Shown one piece after another: positions 7,396-13,326 of a stretch of 13,326 bases of DNA. Location of the stretch: NCBI GenBank assembly GCA_003552365.1, contig PUKR01000271.1, forward strand, positions 1 through 13,326, read 5' to 3'. Source of the stretch: Syntrophomonadaceae bacterium. Lineage in GTDB: Bacteria; Bacillota; Dethiobacteria; DTU022. Within the stretch, counting starts at the first letter, position 1. Each line of letters opens with the position of its first letter. The notes under the pieces are model-generated. The model did not search any database, was not told the origin of the DNA, and saw nothing but the letters and a program-made list of their open reading frames with translations. The position numbers and the translations under genes were made by a program.

Positions 7396-7592
7396 TACTA
7401 AATTCTTCATAAAAAGTAAAAACCCTTTTAGTGATTATCTATATATAAAAGAATCTTTTTGTTAAAGATTTCTTAGTGTTTTTGAACAGCTGTAATAATC
7501 AAGGTTTATAAGCAAAATTAAAAGTTTGAGCATAAAAAAGGCTATAGTGTAAAGTTATTGCGGGTTTTACAGAGGGGGGCTTTATAAATATA

Positions 7593-7620
7593 TTGAAAGC
7601 GGACAGGCCGGTTGTAAATA
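7593..7620 (+). promoter_or_regulatory. Possible phzF promoter
   Basis: TTGAAA at 7593-7598 and TAAATA at 7615-7620 are separated by 16 bases and lie about 130 bases before the gene. The match is moderate in an AT-rich stretch where chance matches are expected. Confidence 0.3.
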
Positions 7621-7747
7621 ATCCTGTTAGCAGTTATTATTGGTAAGTAAGGCTGGAAAAAATACTGATAAATGCTTTTATTACCTGTAACATGGCAAAA
7701 ATGTTCAAAAAAGCATGCTCAAGAATTCAGTGCCGGGAGGAGAAATA

Positions 7748-8662
7748 ATGGGTTATCCTTTTTATCAGGTTGATGTTTTTGCTGAAAAAAAGTATGCCGG
7801 TAACCAGCTGGCCGTGGTGCGAGATGCTGCCGGATTATCAGACCAAAGCATGCAGGAAATTGCCCGGGAGATGAACTTCTCTGAAACAACCTTTATTCTG
7901 AACGACCGGGAAAACAGCGGCGGTTATGACGTCAGGATTTTTTCCCTGGAACAAGAACTGCCCTTTGCCGGACACCCTACCCTGGGGACTGCTTTTATTA
8001 TCCAGCAGTTTATCATAAAAGAGAATGTACCCGATGTCAGGCTTAACTTAAAAGTAGGTCAGATCCCGGTGCTGTTCAGCTATGAAAATGAAAGACCAGG
8101 TATTTTGTGGATGAAGCAGGTTTCTCCCCGCTTCGGGCGCACCTTTGATCTTGAAGAAGTGACCAGGGCATTAAATATATCCCCGGGGCAGGTTAATACT
8201 AATTATCCCGTTCAGGAAGTTTCCACCGGCCTACCCTTTATTATAGTCCCGCTTAAAGATTTAGAAGCAGTTAAATCCTGTTCTGTTGACAACTTTGGTT
8301 ACCTTAACCTGATCGACCGGGCTGAGGCCAAGTCAATCCTGGTTTTTTGCCCGGAAACCTATAACCCTCAAAACCAGATCAATGCCCGCATGTTTGATCA
8401 ATACCACGGGATTGCTGAAGACCCGGCTACCGGCAGCGCCAACGGCTGTCTTGCTGCATACCTGGTAAAGCACCGTTTTTTTGATACTACAAAAATTGAC
8501 CTGCGGGTTGAACAGGGCTATGAAATCGGGCGGCCTTCCTTGTTGTTAATCAGGGCCCATGAAGAAGAAGGGGAGTTTAATGCAAACAGCGGGATCGAAG
8601 AAAGCATCTCGATTTCCGTAGGGGGCAAAGTAATTATGGTAGCCCATGGTGAGCTGATTTAG
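7748..8662 (+). CDS. PhzF-family isomerase/epimerase
   Basis: This 304-residue protein has the two-lobed PhzF fold (diaminopimelate-epimerase superfamily). Landmarks are FSETTF (44-49) with E46 at the catalytic acid/base position of PhzF, LPFAGHPTLG (71-80), EDPATGSANG (224-233) and QGYEIGRPS (256-264). The family includes the phenazine enzyme PhzF and many isomerases of unknown substrate. No phenazine or other secondary-metabolite genes are in the window, so the substrate is unknown. The ATG at 7748 is preferred over the one at 7715 because a GGGAGGAG ribosome site lies 5 bases before it, and MGYPFYQVDVFA is the normal family start. The gene stands alone and is closed by a terminator. Confidence 0.9.
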   Translation: MGYPFYQVDVFAEKKYAGNQLAVVRDAAGLSDQSMQEIAREMNFSETTFILNDRENSGGYDVRIFSLEQELPFAGHPTLGTAFIIQQFIIKENVPDVRLNLKVGQIPVLFSYENERPGILWMKQVSPRFGRTFDLEEVTRALNISPGQVNTNYPVQEVSTGLPFIIVPLKDLEAVKSCSVDNFGYLNLIDRAEAKSILVFCPETYNPQNQINARMFDQYHGIAEDPATGSANGCLAAYLVKHRFFDTTKIDLRVEQGYEIGRPSLLLIRAHEEEGEFNANSGIEESISISVGGKVIMVAHGELI

Positions 8663-8775
8663 GAGCGTTCGCTAGTTGTTAAAGCTTTGGGTTGATGCAT
8701 TAAAGCAAAATATATTTTTAGCTGTTTGGATAATGAAACTACGGGTAAATTAATTCAACTCAAATGAAATAGTAA

Positions 8776-8820
8776 AAAAGCCTCGGGTTAAAAAAATAAG
8801 CCCAAGGCTTTTAATATATT
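8776..8820. terminator. Rho-independent terminator, probably bidirectional
   Basis: AAAAGCCTCGGG (8776-8787) pairs with CCCAAGGCTTTT (8801-8812) with one mismatch, around a 13-base A-rich loop. It is followed by an AT-rich tract. It terminates phzF on the plus strand and, with A-rich sequence on its other side, may also end the minus-strand dehydrogenase gene that stops at 8923. Confidence 0.85.
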
Positions 8821-8922
8821 TTGGGAAAAGCCCCATAATAAAACTGTAAACCCTTAAACTATCGTTGAGTTTTTTCAAAATTGAAGTAACCGGCAGCCCT
8901 TGCTAGATGGCAAAGGTCGAGG

Positions 8923-9972
8923 CTATAGTAATTCCGCTACCATATCGCCCACTGCGCTGGTGGAGTAACCCATTTCACCGGCATTTAGCGATTTCAGCCT
9001 GGAACTGCAAACTTCCCCGACCGCTTTTTCGATGCTTTCAGCTGCGCCGGTTTCTCCCAGGTAATCGAGCATCATAGCCACGGCACAGATTGACGCCAAA
9101 GGATTTATGGTCTCTTTGCCGGCATACTTGGGGGCTGAACCGCCGATCGGTTCAAACATCGAAACCTGACCGGGATTTAAATTTCCACTTGCTGCAATAC
9201 CCATGCCGCCCTGGATCATCGCGCCCAGGTCAGAAATAATGTCGCCAAACATATTGTCGGTAACAATCACGTCAAACCATTCAGGGTTTTTAACCATCCA
9301 CATGCAGATGGCATCGACATGTGCATAGTTGCATTCGATTTCGGGGTAGAAGGGTTTGATTTCATTAAAAACCCTTTCCCAGAGGTCGGAAGCATAGGTT
9401 AAAGCGTTGGTCTTACCGCACAATGTCAATTTTTTTTGTTTCCCCTTGGCCCTGCAGTAGTCGAAAGCATAGCGCAGGCAGCGCTCCACCCCGTGCCGGG
9501 TGTTAATCGATTCCTGGACTGCAATTTCATGGGGCGTATCCTTGCGCAGGAAACCGCCGGCCCCGGCATAAAGCCCTTCGGTGTTTTCACGCACAACCAC
9601 GAAATCGATATCTTCAGGCCCTTTATTTTTAATCGGGGTGTATACGCCTGGTAAAAGCTTCACAGGCCGTAAGTTAATAAATAAATCCAGGTTAAAGCGC
9701 ATTGTTAAAAGGAGCCCTTTTTCAAGGATGCCCGGCTTAACGTCAGGGTGACCGATCGCTCCAAGGTAAATAGTGTCAAATTCTCTTAGTTCATCCAGCA
9801 CCTTGTCCGGCAATATTTCACCTGTTTTTAAGTAACGCTCGCCGCCGAGGTCGTAATCAACGACCTCTGTTTTGAATTTAAACTTATCTTCTGCCGCTTT
9901 TAAAACTTTAAGGCCTTCCCTGACCATTTCCGGACCGGTTCCATCTCCTGGTATGACAGCAACTTTATACAT
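8923..9972 (-). CDS. Isopropylmalate/isocitrate-type beta-decarboxylating dehydrogenase
   Basis: This 349-residue enzyme oxidises and decarboxylates a 2-hydroxy-3-carboxy acid with Mg or Mn. Substrate arginines are R92, R102 (LRP) and R128 (VREN). K187, D220, D244 and D248 fit the catalytic base and metal positions. The loop that separates substrates reads EKGLLLTMR (84-92), hydrophobic as in LeuB and lacking the Ser/Asn of isocitrate dehydrogenase. The cofactor loop reads GSAPKYAGK (278-286): K282-Y283 match the NADP-specific Lys-Tyr of E. coli isocitrate dehydrogenase, not the Asp of NAD-dependent LeuB. A ribosome site AGGGGG lies 8 bases before the ATG. There are no leuA, leuC or leuD neighbours, so a role in leucine synthesis is not supported by context. 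Homoisocitrate, tartrate, malate or methyl-branched analogues are alternatives. Confidence 0.85.
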   Translation of the reverse strand: MYKVAVIPGDGTGPEMVREGLKVLKAAEDKFKFKTEVVDYDLGGERYLKTGEILPDKVLDELREFDTIYLGAIGHPDVKPGILEKGLLLTMRFNLDLFINLRPVKLLPGVYTPIKNKGPEDIDFVVVRENTEGLYAGAGGFLRKDTPHEIAVQESINTRHGVERCLRYAFDYCRAKGKQKKLTLCGKTNALTYASDLWERVFNEIKPFYPEIECNYAHVDAICMWMVKNPEWFDVIVTDNMFGDIISDLGAMIQGGMGIAASGNLNPGQVSMFEPIGGSAPKYAGKETINPLASICAVAMMLDYLGETGAAESIEKAVGEVCSSRLKSLNAGEMGYSTSAVGDMVAELL

Positions 9973-10000
9973 TTGCTTCGCCCCCTAAATAATTTTTATA

Positions 10001-10029
10001 ATCATACCCCAACTGTCTTTGTTTGAAAA
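10001..10029 (-). promoter_or_regulatory. Weak promoter candidate for the dehydrogenase gene
   Basis: Read on the minus strand, TTTTCA (10029-10024), 17 bases and TATGAT (10006-10001) lie about 30 bases before the start codon. Spacing is ideal but the -35 is poor. Confidence 0.3.
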
Positions 10030-10208
10030 GGGGTGATTGAGATATTTTTCAATTTTGACCGGCTTCTCGTCATTGATCTGTAAAAGATGGTCTGGATATG
10101 GTAAAGTAATTAGGAAGTTCAATTAAAGCTGTCCGCTTTTAATATGAAGCACCTTGTTTCTGCTTACTTTTTGCAAGCAGGTTTTGCCGGACCTTTCAGG
10201 AGGTTAAT

Positions 10209-10712
10209 ATGAAGTCTTTAATACCCGATCAACACCTGGAAAGCATCTTTGAGCTGGACCCGGATTATTTATGGGGCCTGGGGATCAGGGGAATTATTAC
10301 CGACCTGGACAACACCCTGGTGCCATGGAATGATCGGGTTGTAACTCCAGGGTTGGCCGAATGGTTTTCCGTCCTTAGGAAAAAGGGTTTTAAGCTATAT
10401 ATTGTTTCTAATAACAGCAGGGACAGCGGCGGTGAAGTAGCTAAAGAGCTTGACATCCCGGCTATCTGGTACGCGGTCAAGCCCAGGGTAAGCTCTTTTA
10501 AAAAGGCCCTGGAGAAGATGGAGCTATCTCCCGGTGAAGTAGCCGTAATTGGTGATCAAATATTTACCGACGTCCTTGGCGGAAATCGCCTCGGCCTTTA
10601 CACGATCAAAGTTACCCCGATCTCGGAAAAAGAATTCATTTGGACCAGGTTGATGCGTATGCTTGAACGCTTATTGCTGGGCTATCAATCGAATAACAGC
10701 AATAAAAATTAA
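10209..10712 (+). CDS. yqeG: YqeG-family HAD phosphatase
   Basis: This 167-residue protein has all the HAD class IIIA motifs: D32-L-D34-N-T (nucleophile and acid/base), S67-N-N, K91-P and G115-D116-Q-x2-T-D121 followed by GGNRLG, the YqeG hallmark. Family members are cytoplasmic Mg-dependent phosphatases. YqeG is widespread in Firmicutes, and its physiological substrate is not settled, although phosphatidylglycerophosphate phosphatase activity has been described for relatives. AGGAGG at 10198-10203 precedes the ATG by 5 bases. In Bacillus the gene sits next to yqeH and aroE; here it is followed by a riboswitch-controlled operon with its own promoter. There is no obvious terminator after it, so read-through into the riboswitch leader is possible. 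Confidence 0.9.
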   Translation: MKSLIPDQHLESIFELDPDYLWGLGIRGIITDLDNTLVPWNDRVVTPGLAEWFSVLRKKGFKLYIVSNNSRDSGGEVAKELDIPAIWYAVKPRVSSFKKALEKMELSPGEVAVIGDQIFTDVLGGNRLGLYTIKVTPISEKEFIWTRLMRMLERLLLGYQSNNSNKN

Positions 10713-10741
10713 ATGTTAGCAATAAAGCTTCTGTTCTTAAT

Positions 10742-10770
10742 TTGACATAAAATCGCAACCATAGTAAAAT
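10742..10770 (+). promoter_or_regulatory. Consensus sigma-A promoter of the riboswitch leader
   Basis: TTGACA (10742-10747), a 17-base spacer and TAAAAT (10765-10770) give a near-perfect promoter. Transcription would start near 10777, about 25 bases before the riboswitch, so the riboswitch is fully contained in the transcript. Confidence 0.8.
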
Positions 10771-10800
10771 ATCAAGGACAATCGATTAAATTACTTAAAT

Positions 10801-10910
10801 AAACCTGTACGATAATGGCAAAGCTGTCGAAAGGCAGTGGCGCAAAGCCTTAGGGTCTAAGGCCGGTTAAAGCCGGTTAAGATCGCCTGGCTGCCGAAGC
10901 GGGTTTTTGT
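10801..10910 (+). ncRNA. Class I cyclic-di-GMP riboswitch (GEMM-I)
   Basis: All core elements are visible. GGCAAA (10817-10822) opens P1. A P2 hairpin capped by a GAAA tetraloop follows (CTGTC-GAAA-GGCAG). Then come the conserved GCGCAAAGCC segment, the P3 arm with GGGTCTAAGG, and the closing CTGCCGAAG. GGCA pairs with TGCC (10892-10895), and AAACCTG (10801-10807) pairs with CGGGTTT (10900-10906), extending P1. That outer stem is immediately followed by further T residues (TTTTTG, 10904-10909), so the ligand-stabilised stem could itself act as a terminator. The switch lies upstream of a PilP/GspC-like and a secretin-N-like gene, consistent with c-di-GMP control of surface structures in clostridia. 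Confidence 0.88.
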
Positions 10911-11099
10911 CTAATTTTTGGTGTTATGCATGTCTTTAGCAGGAAATTACAGCTTAACCCCGAATTATGTGAATTAACTAAGGGGACATGAAGGTTTTAT
11001 CTTGTAAATTAAGCTTTTAGCGTAAATCGTTTAACACGATCAGAAACTTAAAGAACCCGGGCTATAGCTGTAATTTTCACATATATTTGAAAAAAATGT
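10911..11099 (+). other. Spacer between the riboswitch and the second promoter
   Basis: This stretch holds no gene I would defend. A 21-codon ORF (10926-10991) has no ribosome site. TTAACCCC (10974 region) and AAGGGG (10980-10985) could form a loose hairpin. Confidence 0.4.
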
Positions 11100-11127
11100 T
11101 TGATTTCAGGTAATGATGTGATAAAAT
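11100..11127 (+). promoter_or_regulatory. Second promoter, extended -10 type
   Basis: TTGATT (11100-11105), 16 bases and TAAAAT (11122-11127), with TG at 11119-11120 one base before the hexamer (TGaTAAAAT). Transcription would start near 11133 and produce a leader of about 145 bases that bypasses the first riboswitch. Confidence 0.55.
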
Positions 11128-11147
11128 GGTAAAAACAAGAAACCAGA

Positions 11148-11277
11148 GCCTGAGTGTTGAGAAGTCGCAACCCGTCCGAAAAAGTTAAAGGGTATGAACG
11201 CAGGGTTGCCGAAGCAGGTATCCTAATTGAAACATTATAAGTAAGAACCTCCCCTAAAGACTGCGAGGTGCGGAAAG
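11148..11277 (+). promoter_or_regulatory. Second structured leader with sequestered ribosome site
   Basis: GCCTG (11148-11152) pairs with CAGGT (11215-11219), and GCAACCC (11167-11173) pairs with GGGTTGC (11203-11209), enclosing CCGAAAAAGTTAAAG. The 3' part, GTTAAAG...GAACGC..GGGTTGCCGAAGC, resembles the 3' half of the upstream c-di-GMP-I aptamer, but the P2 tetraloop arm is not clear. Downstream, ACCTC (11247-11251) can pair with GAGGT (11265-11269), the ribosome site of the next gene, which would block translation. It may be a diverged second c-di-GMP aptamer or another riboswitch type; the family is not assigned. Confidence 0.45.
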
Positions 11278-11868
11278 ATGAACCGCGATGATCCGGGAAA
11301 AGATTTAGATGTGAAAACCCCAAAGATACTGCTTTTCTTGCAGAGTAACCTATTTTTCGTTATCGCCGGCATTATCCTGCTGTTTGCCGTTGCCGGCAGT
11401 ATTTACGGAGTGTTTTTCCTCGGCGAAAGTGCAGCAGAGGACCGTCAAACAGCAGAAGAGAGTGCTGAAGGTGAAGCTTCAGAAGGCCTGCAGGAAGCAG
11501 AAATACTGCCCCAGCAAAGAAGAGAAGATAGCGACTATCAATATGAAGAAGATGGCGAATATCTTGATGAAGACGCCTGGGATGGTTTTGACGCTTCGAT
11601 AGACCCGTTTGCCGACCCTATGAAGCTAACCGGAACTGTTACAGGGGGCAGGGGCGGAGCAATGGCCATTATAGAATCAAGCGGCACTTCCTATATTGTG
11701 GCCGAGGGAGATTACGTCGATGATCTCTGGGCCGTTAGCGAGGTCGGTGCTGAAAAAGCCGTATTGCGGGCTCACGATAAGGAAGTGACCCTTTACCTGG
11801 ATCAACCCCCGGAAACAAGACCTATTGGCGGAGCCGTGGATGAGGATGGCCAGGAGGAGGACGATTAA
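11278..11868 (+). CDS. PilP/GspC-like membrane-anchored periplasmic-type protein
   Basis: This 196-residue protein has a short cytoplasmic N-terminus, one membrane segment (about 24-48), an acidic Glu/Asp/Gln-rich linker (50-108) and a compact beta domain (about 109-175). That domain starts DPFADPMKLTGTV and contains AIIESSGTSYIVAEGDYV and VTLYL. This is the pattern of the PilP and GspC homology region, which links the inner-membrane platform to the secretin in type IV pili and type II secretion. The C-terminal tail is again acidic. The ribosome site GAGGTG (11265-11270) lies 7 bases before the ATG. The stop codon directly abuts the start of the secretin-N-like gene, implying translational coupling. 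I infer a platform-to-partner connector in an envelope-spanning or surface apparatus; the family match is by pattern only. Confidence 0.7.
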   Translation: MNRDDPGKDLDVKTPKILLFLQSNLFFVIAGIILLFAVAGSIYGVFFLGESAAEDRQTAEESAEGEASEGLQEAEILPQQRREDSDYQYEEDGEYLDEDAWDGFDASIDPFADPMKLTGTVTGGRGGAMAIIESSGTSYIVAEGDYVDDLWAVSEVGAEKAVLRAHDKEVTLYLDQPPETRPIGGAVDEDGQEEDD

Positions 11869-13326
11869 ATGAGAGCAAAACGCCGCCGTAATAATGCAGG
11901 AGCGATCGACCGCAGACTACTTTTTACCGTTATCTTTCTAATCGCCCTTGGTTTCGCCACTGTAAACTGTTCAGATGGCACCGGTTTCTTGATTGCCACA
12001 ACCTCTTCTCAAGAAGAGGAAGCGGTTGAAGCACAGGATGAAGATGCCCCGGAGCTAGCTGAAGATGAACTGGAGGAGCCCCAGGCAGAACAGCAAGATG
12101 CTGAAGAGGATTCGGAAGTTTTATCAGACGAACTCTTTGCGGATGCTCTCGATGTTGATGATGAGCCGCGTCCGGCAAACGATGCTCCGACTGATCGCAT
12201 TTCACTTGACGTCCGTGACGCAGACCTCTTAGATGTCCTTTCCCTGGTCGCCTATAAGCTTGACGGCAATATTATATTCCTGGAAGAAACCAGGGATATT
12301 ACAATAAAAACCTCTGAACTTTCCCCGATTACCACCCTGCAGACAATTTTACAAAAAGAAGGCCTTGATTACCTGACTATCGGCCATAACTATATTGTCG
12401 GCGAACGCGACCGGCTTTATGATGACTTCGATAATCGGATGCTGCTAAGCCGCTATAATCTTTTTTATGTTTCCGCTGAAAACATGGAGCAGTATATTAC
12501 CGAAGATTTAGATATCCCGGTAGAGATATTAACTAGCGATACCAATCAACAGGCACTCTGGATGCAGGGAACCCCGATGACCCTGGGCAAAGCAAGGGAA
12601 GTGATCAATGCCCTGGATGTAATCGAAAATGCCGCCTTTGGTGAAGGCGGAAAGAGAAATATTCGCATGCCGGTCAGTATCGCCGTAGGGGAAAGAGCCC
12701 AGGAGGAACTGCATTCACTGATTGATTTATTGAGCATTTTGCTTGATGGCATGCGTGATGATACAGATGGCTGGCAGCTGTGGGATCATCCCTACCCGAT
12801 CCCCCGGATCATGGACTGGGATAGCCCGGTAATAAAGCCAAACGATATTAAGATGAAAGTAACCCCCGACCTTGATCCGGACCCACAAGGGTGTCTCCAC
12901 TACCTGGTTGCCGAAGGGAGCCCGGACAATATCGATCTAATTAAAATGATGATTGAAGAGATAGCGGGAACCCCGGCTTCACCTTTTCCATTTGTCAACG
13001 ATACTGATGATGAGGAAGAGGAAATGGAAATAGATGAAGATGCCTTGCTCGAGTATATGGAAGATGGACAATCAGACTCAAATAACATCCCGGATCCGCA
13101 GGGAGGCGATGGAGCCGAGTCGCAGGCCAATATCCCTGAATACAAGGTTAATCTTAATGCCGTCCCAGATGGAGGCGGCAGTTTAAGCGGAGCGGGAACT
13201 TACAATTCCGGGTCAAGGGTTACCATTAATGCCACCCCTTCTGAAGAATATGAATTTGTGCGCTGGATTGAAGGCGGTTCCGAAGTGTCTACCAGCAAAT
13301 CCCATACTTTTTCCATTTCGGGTGAT
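11869..13326 (+). CDS. Secretin N-domain protein with InlB-type B-repeat (partial, runs off the right edge)
   Basis: The frame is open from the ATG at 11869 to the window end: 486 codons with no stop. Residues 1-16 are basic, and 17-35 form a hydrophobic membrane or signal segment. An acidic linker follows (45-108). Residues 110-178 match the secretin/TonB short N-terminal (STN, N0) domain, starting ISLDVRDADLLDVLSLVA. Residues 190-255 look like an N1-type domain (YVSAENMEQYI ... MTLGKAREVINALD). Residues about 325-367 resemble another secretin subdomain (DNIDLIKMMIEEI). A second acidic linker (376-425) leads into an InlB-like B-repeat from 426, with GGGSLSGAGTY, SRVTINATP and FVRWIEGG. AGGAGGAGG 8 bases before the ATG gives strong translation, and the start abuts the previous stop. 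Whether a secretin pore domain follows is beyond the window. A PilQ/GspD relative or a surface protein built from secretin modules are both possible. Confidence 0.75.
   Translation, partial: MRAKRRRNNAGAIDRRLLFTVIFLIALGFATVNCSDGTGFLIATTSSQEEEAVEAQDEDAPELAEDELEEPQAEQQDAEEDSEVLSDELFADALDVDDEPRPANDAPTDRISLDVRDADLLDVLSLVAYKLDGNIIFLEETRDITIKTSELSPITTLQTILQKEGLDYLTIGHNYIVGERDRLYDDFDNRMLLSRYNLFYVSAENMEQYITEDLDIPVEILTSDTNQQALWMQGTPMTLGKAREVINALDVIENAAFGEGGKRNIRMPVSIAVGERAQEELHSLIDLLSILLDGMRDDTDGWQLWDHPYPIPRIMDWDSPVIKPNDIKMKVTPDLDPDPQGCLHYLVAEGSPDNIDLIKMMIEEIAGTPASPFPFVNDTDDEEEEMEIDEDALLEYMEDGQSDSNNIPDPQGGDGAESQANIPEYKVNLNAVPDGGGSLSGAGTYNSGSRVTINATPSEEYEFVRWIEGGSEVSTSKSHTFSISGD

Larger units (their letters stand above)
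7232..7747. other. AT-rich intergenic region between divergent genes
   Basis: About 515 bases separate the acyl-CoA dehydrogenase (-) and phzF (+) starts. The stretch holds the inverted repeat at 7359-7384 and a possible plus-strand promoter, TTGAAA (7593-7598) then 16 bases then TAAATA (7615-7620). I found no convincing gene, RNA or repeat in the remainder. Confidence 0.5.

Noticed and set aside
8923..9972. Naming the dehydrogenase leuB
   Set aside because: There are no leucine genes nearby and the cofactor loop is NADP-isocitrate-dehydrogenase-like, so the substrate cannot be assigned from sequence alone.
10926..10991. 21-codon ORF downstream of the riboswitch
   Set aside because: It has no ribosome site and no recognisable sequence, and it lies in leader DNA; a chance ORF is the simpler explanation.
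11959..11973. Possible lipobox in the secretin-N-like protein (TVNC, Cys34)
   Set aside because: Asn at -1 and Val at -2 do not fit the usual [LVI][ASTVI][GAS]C pattern, so lipoprotein processing is not supported; an uncleaved membrane anchor is as likely.
1..13326. CRISPR arrays, insertion sequences, tRNA or rRNA genes
   Set aside because: I saw no regularly spaced repeats, transposase-like proteins, terminal inverted repeats, tRNA cloverleaf ends or rRNA core sequences anywhere in the window.

Overview
The window most likely comes from a clostridial-type Firmicute. This is inferred from strong AGGAGG ribosome sites, sigma-A-like promoters, moderate GC, a YqeG phosphatase, an ER-type (SipW-like) signal peptidase and a class I cyclic-di-GMP riboswitch. 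An acyl-CoA degradation operon would fit a syntrophic or fatty-acid-using anaerobe. The species cannot be named from the sequence.

Layout, left to right. (1) 1-113: a probable C-terminal scrap of a gene, then a strong terminator. (2) 238-2412 (+): an unusual protein that joins a response-regulator receiver domain, a roughly 400-residue acidic linker and a membrane-anchored ER-type signal peptidase. (3) 7231 down to 2548 (-): a five-gene operon, transcribed in the order acyl-CoA dehydrogenase, thiolase-fold protein, thiolase-fold protein, DUF35, DUF35. It converges on gene 2 across a shared terminator at 2440-2473. Both thiolase-fold proteins lack the nucleophilic cysteine and the other thiolase catalytic residues, so they are probably not classical thiolases; a DUF35-assisted acyl-CoA aldolase (Ltp2-like) is one hypothesis. 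(4) 7748-8662 (+): a PhzF-family isomerase with its own terminator. (5) 9972-8923 (-): a solitary beta-decarboxylating dehydrogenase with a LeuB-like substrate loop but an NADP-isocitrate-dehydrogenase-like cofactor loop. (6) 10209-10712 (+): a YqeG-type HAD phosphatase. (7) 10742-13326 (+): a regulated leader and the start of an envelope or pilus-type operon. The leader has a consensus promoter, a c-di-GMP-I riboswitch whose closing stem runs into a U-tract, and then a second promoter and a second structured leader ending in a sequestered ribosome site. The operon begins with a PilP/GspC-like membrane protein and a long open-ended protein that combines secretin-type N-domains with an InlB-type B-repeat.

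How the parts relate: the minus-strand operon looks like one catabolic unit, in which the dehydrogenase makes an enoyl-CoA and the thiolase-fold/DUF35 pairs act on a later intermediate. The right-hand operon looks like a c-di-GMP-controlled surface or secretion apparatus. The receiver-signal peptidase at the left could place extracytoplasmic protein processing under cytoplasmic signalling. No sequence evidence links it to the right-hand operon beyond shared acidic-linker style.
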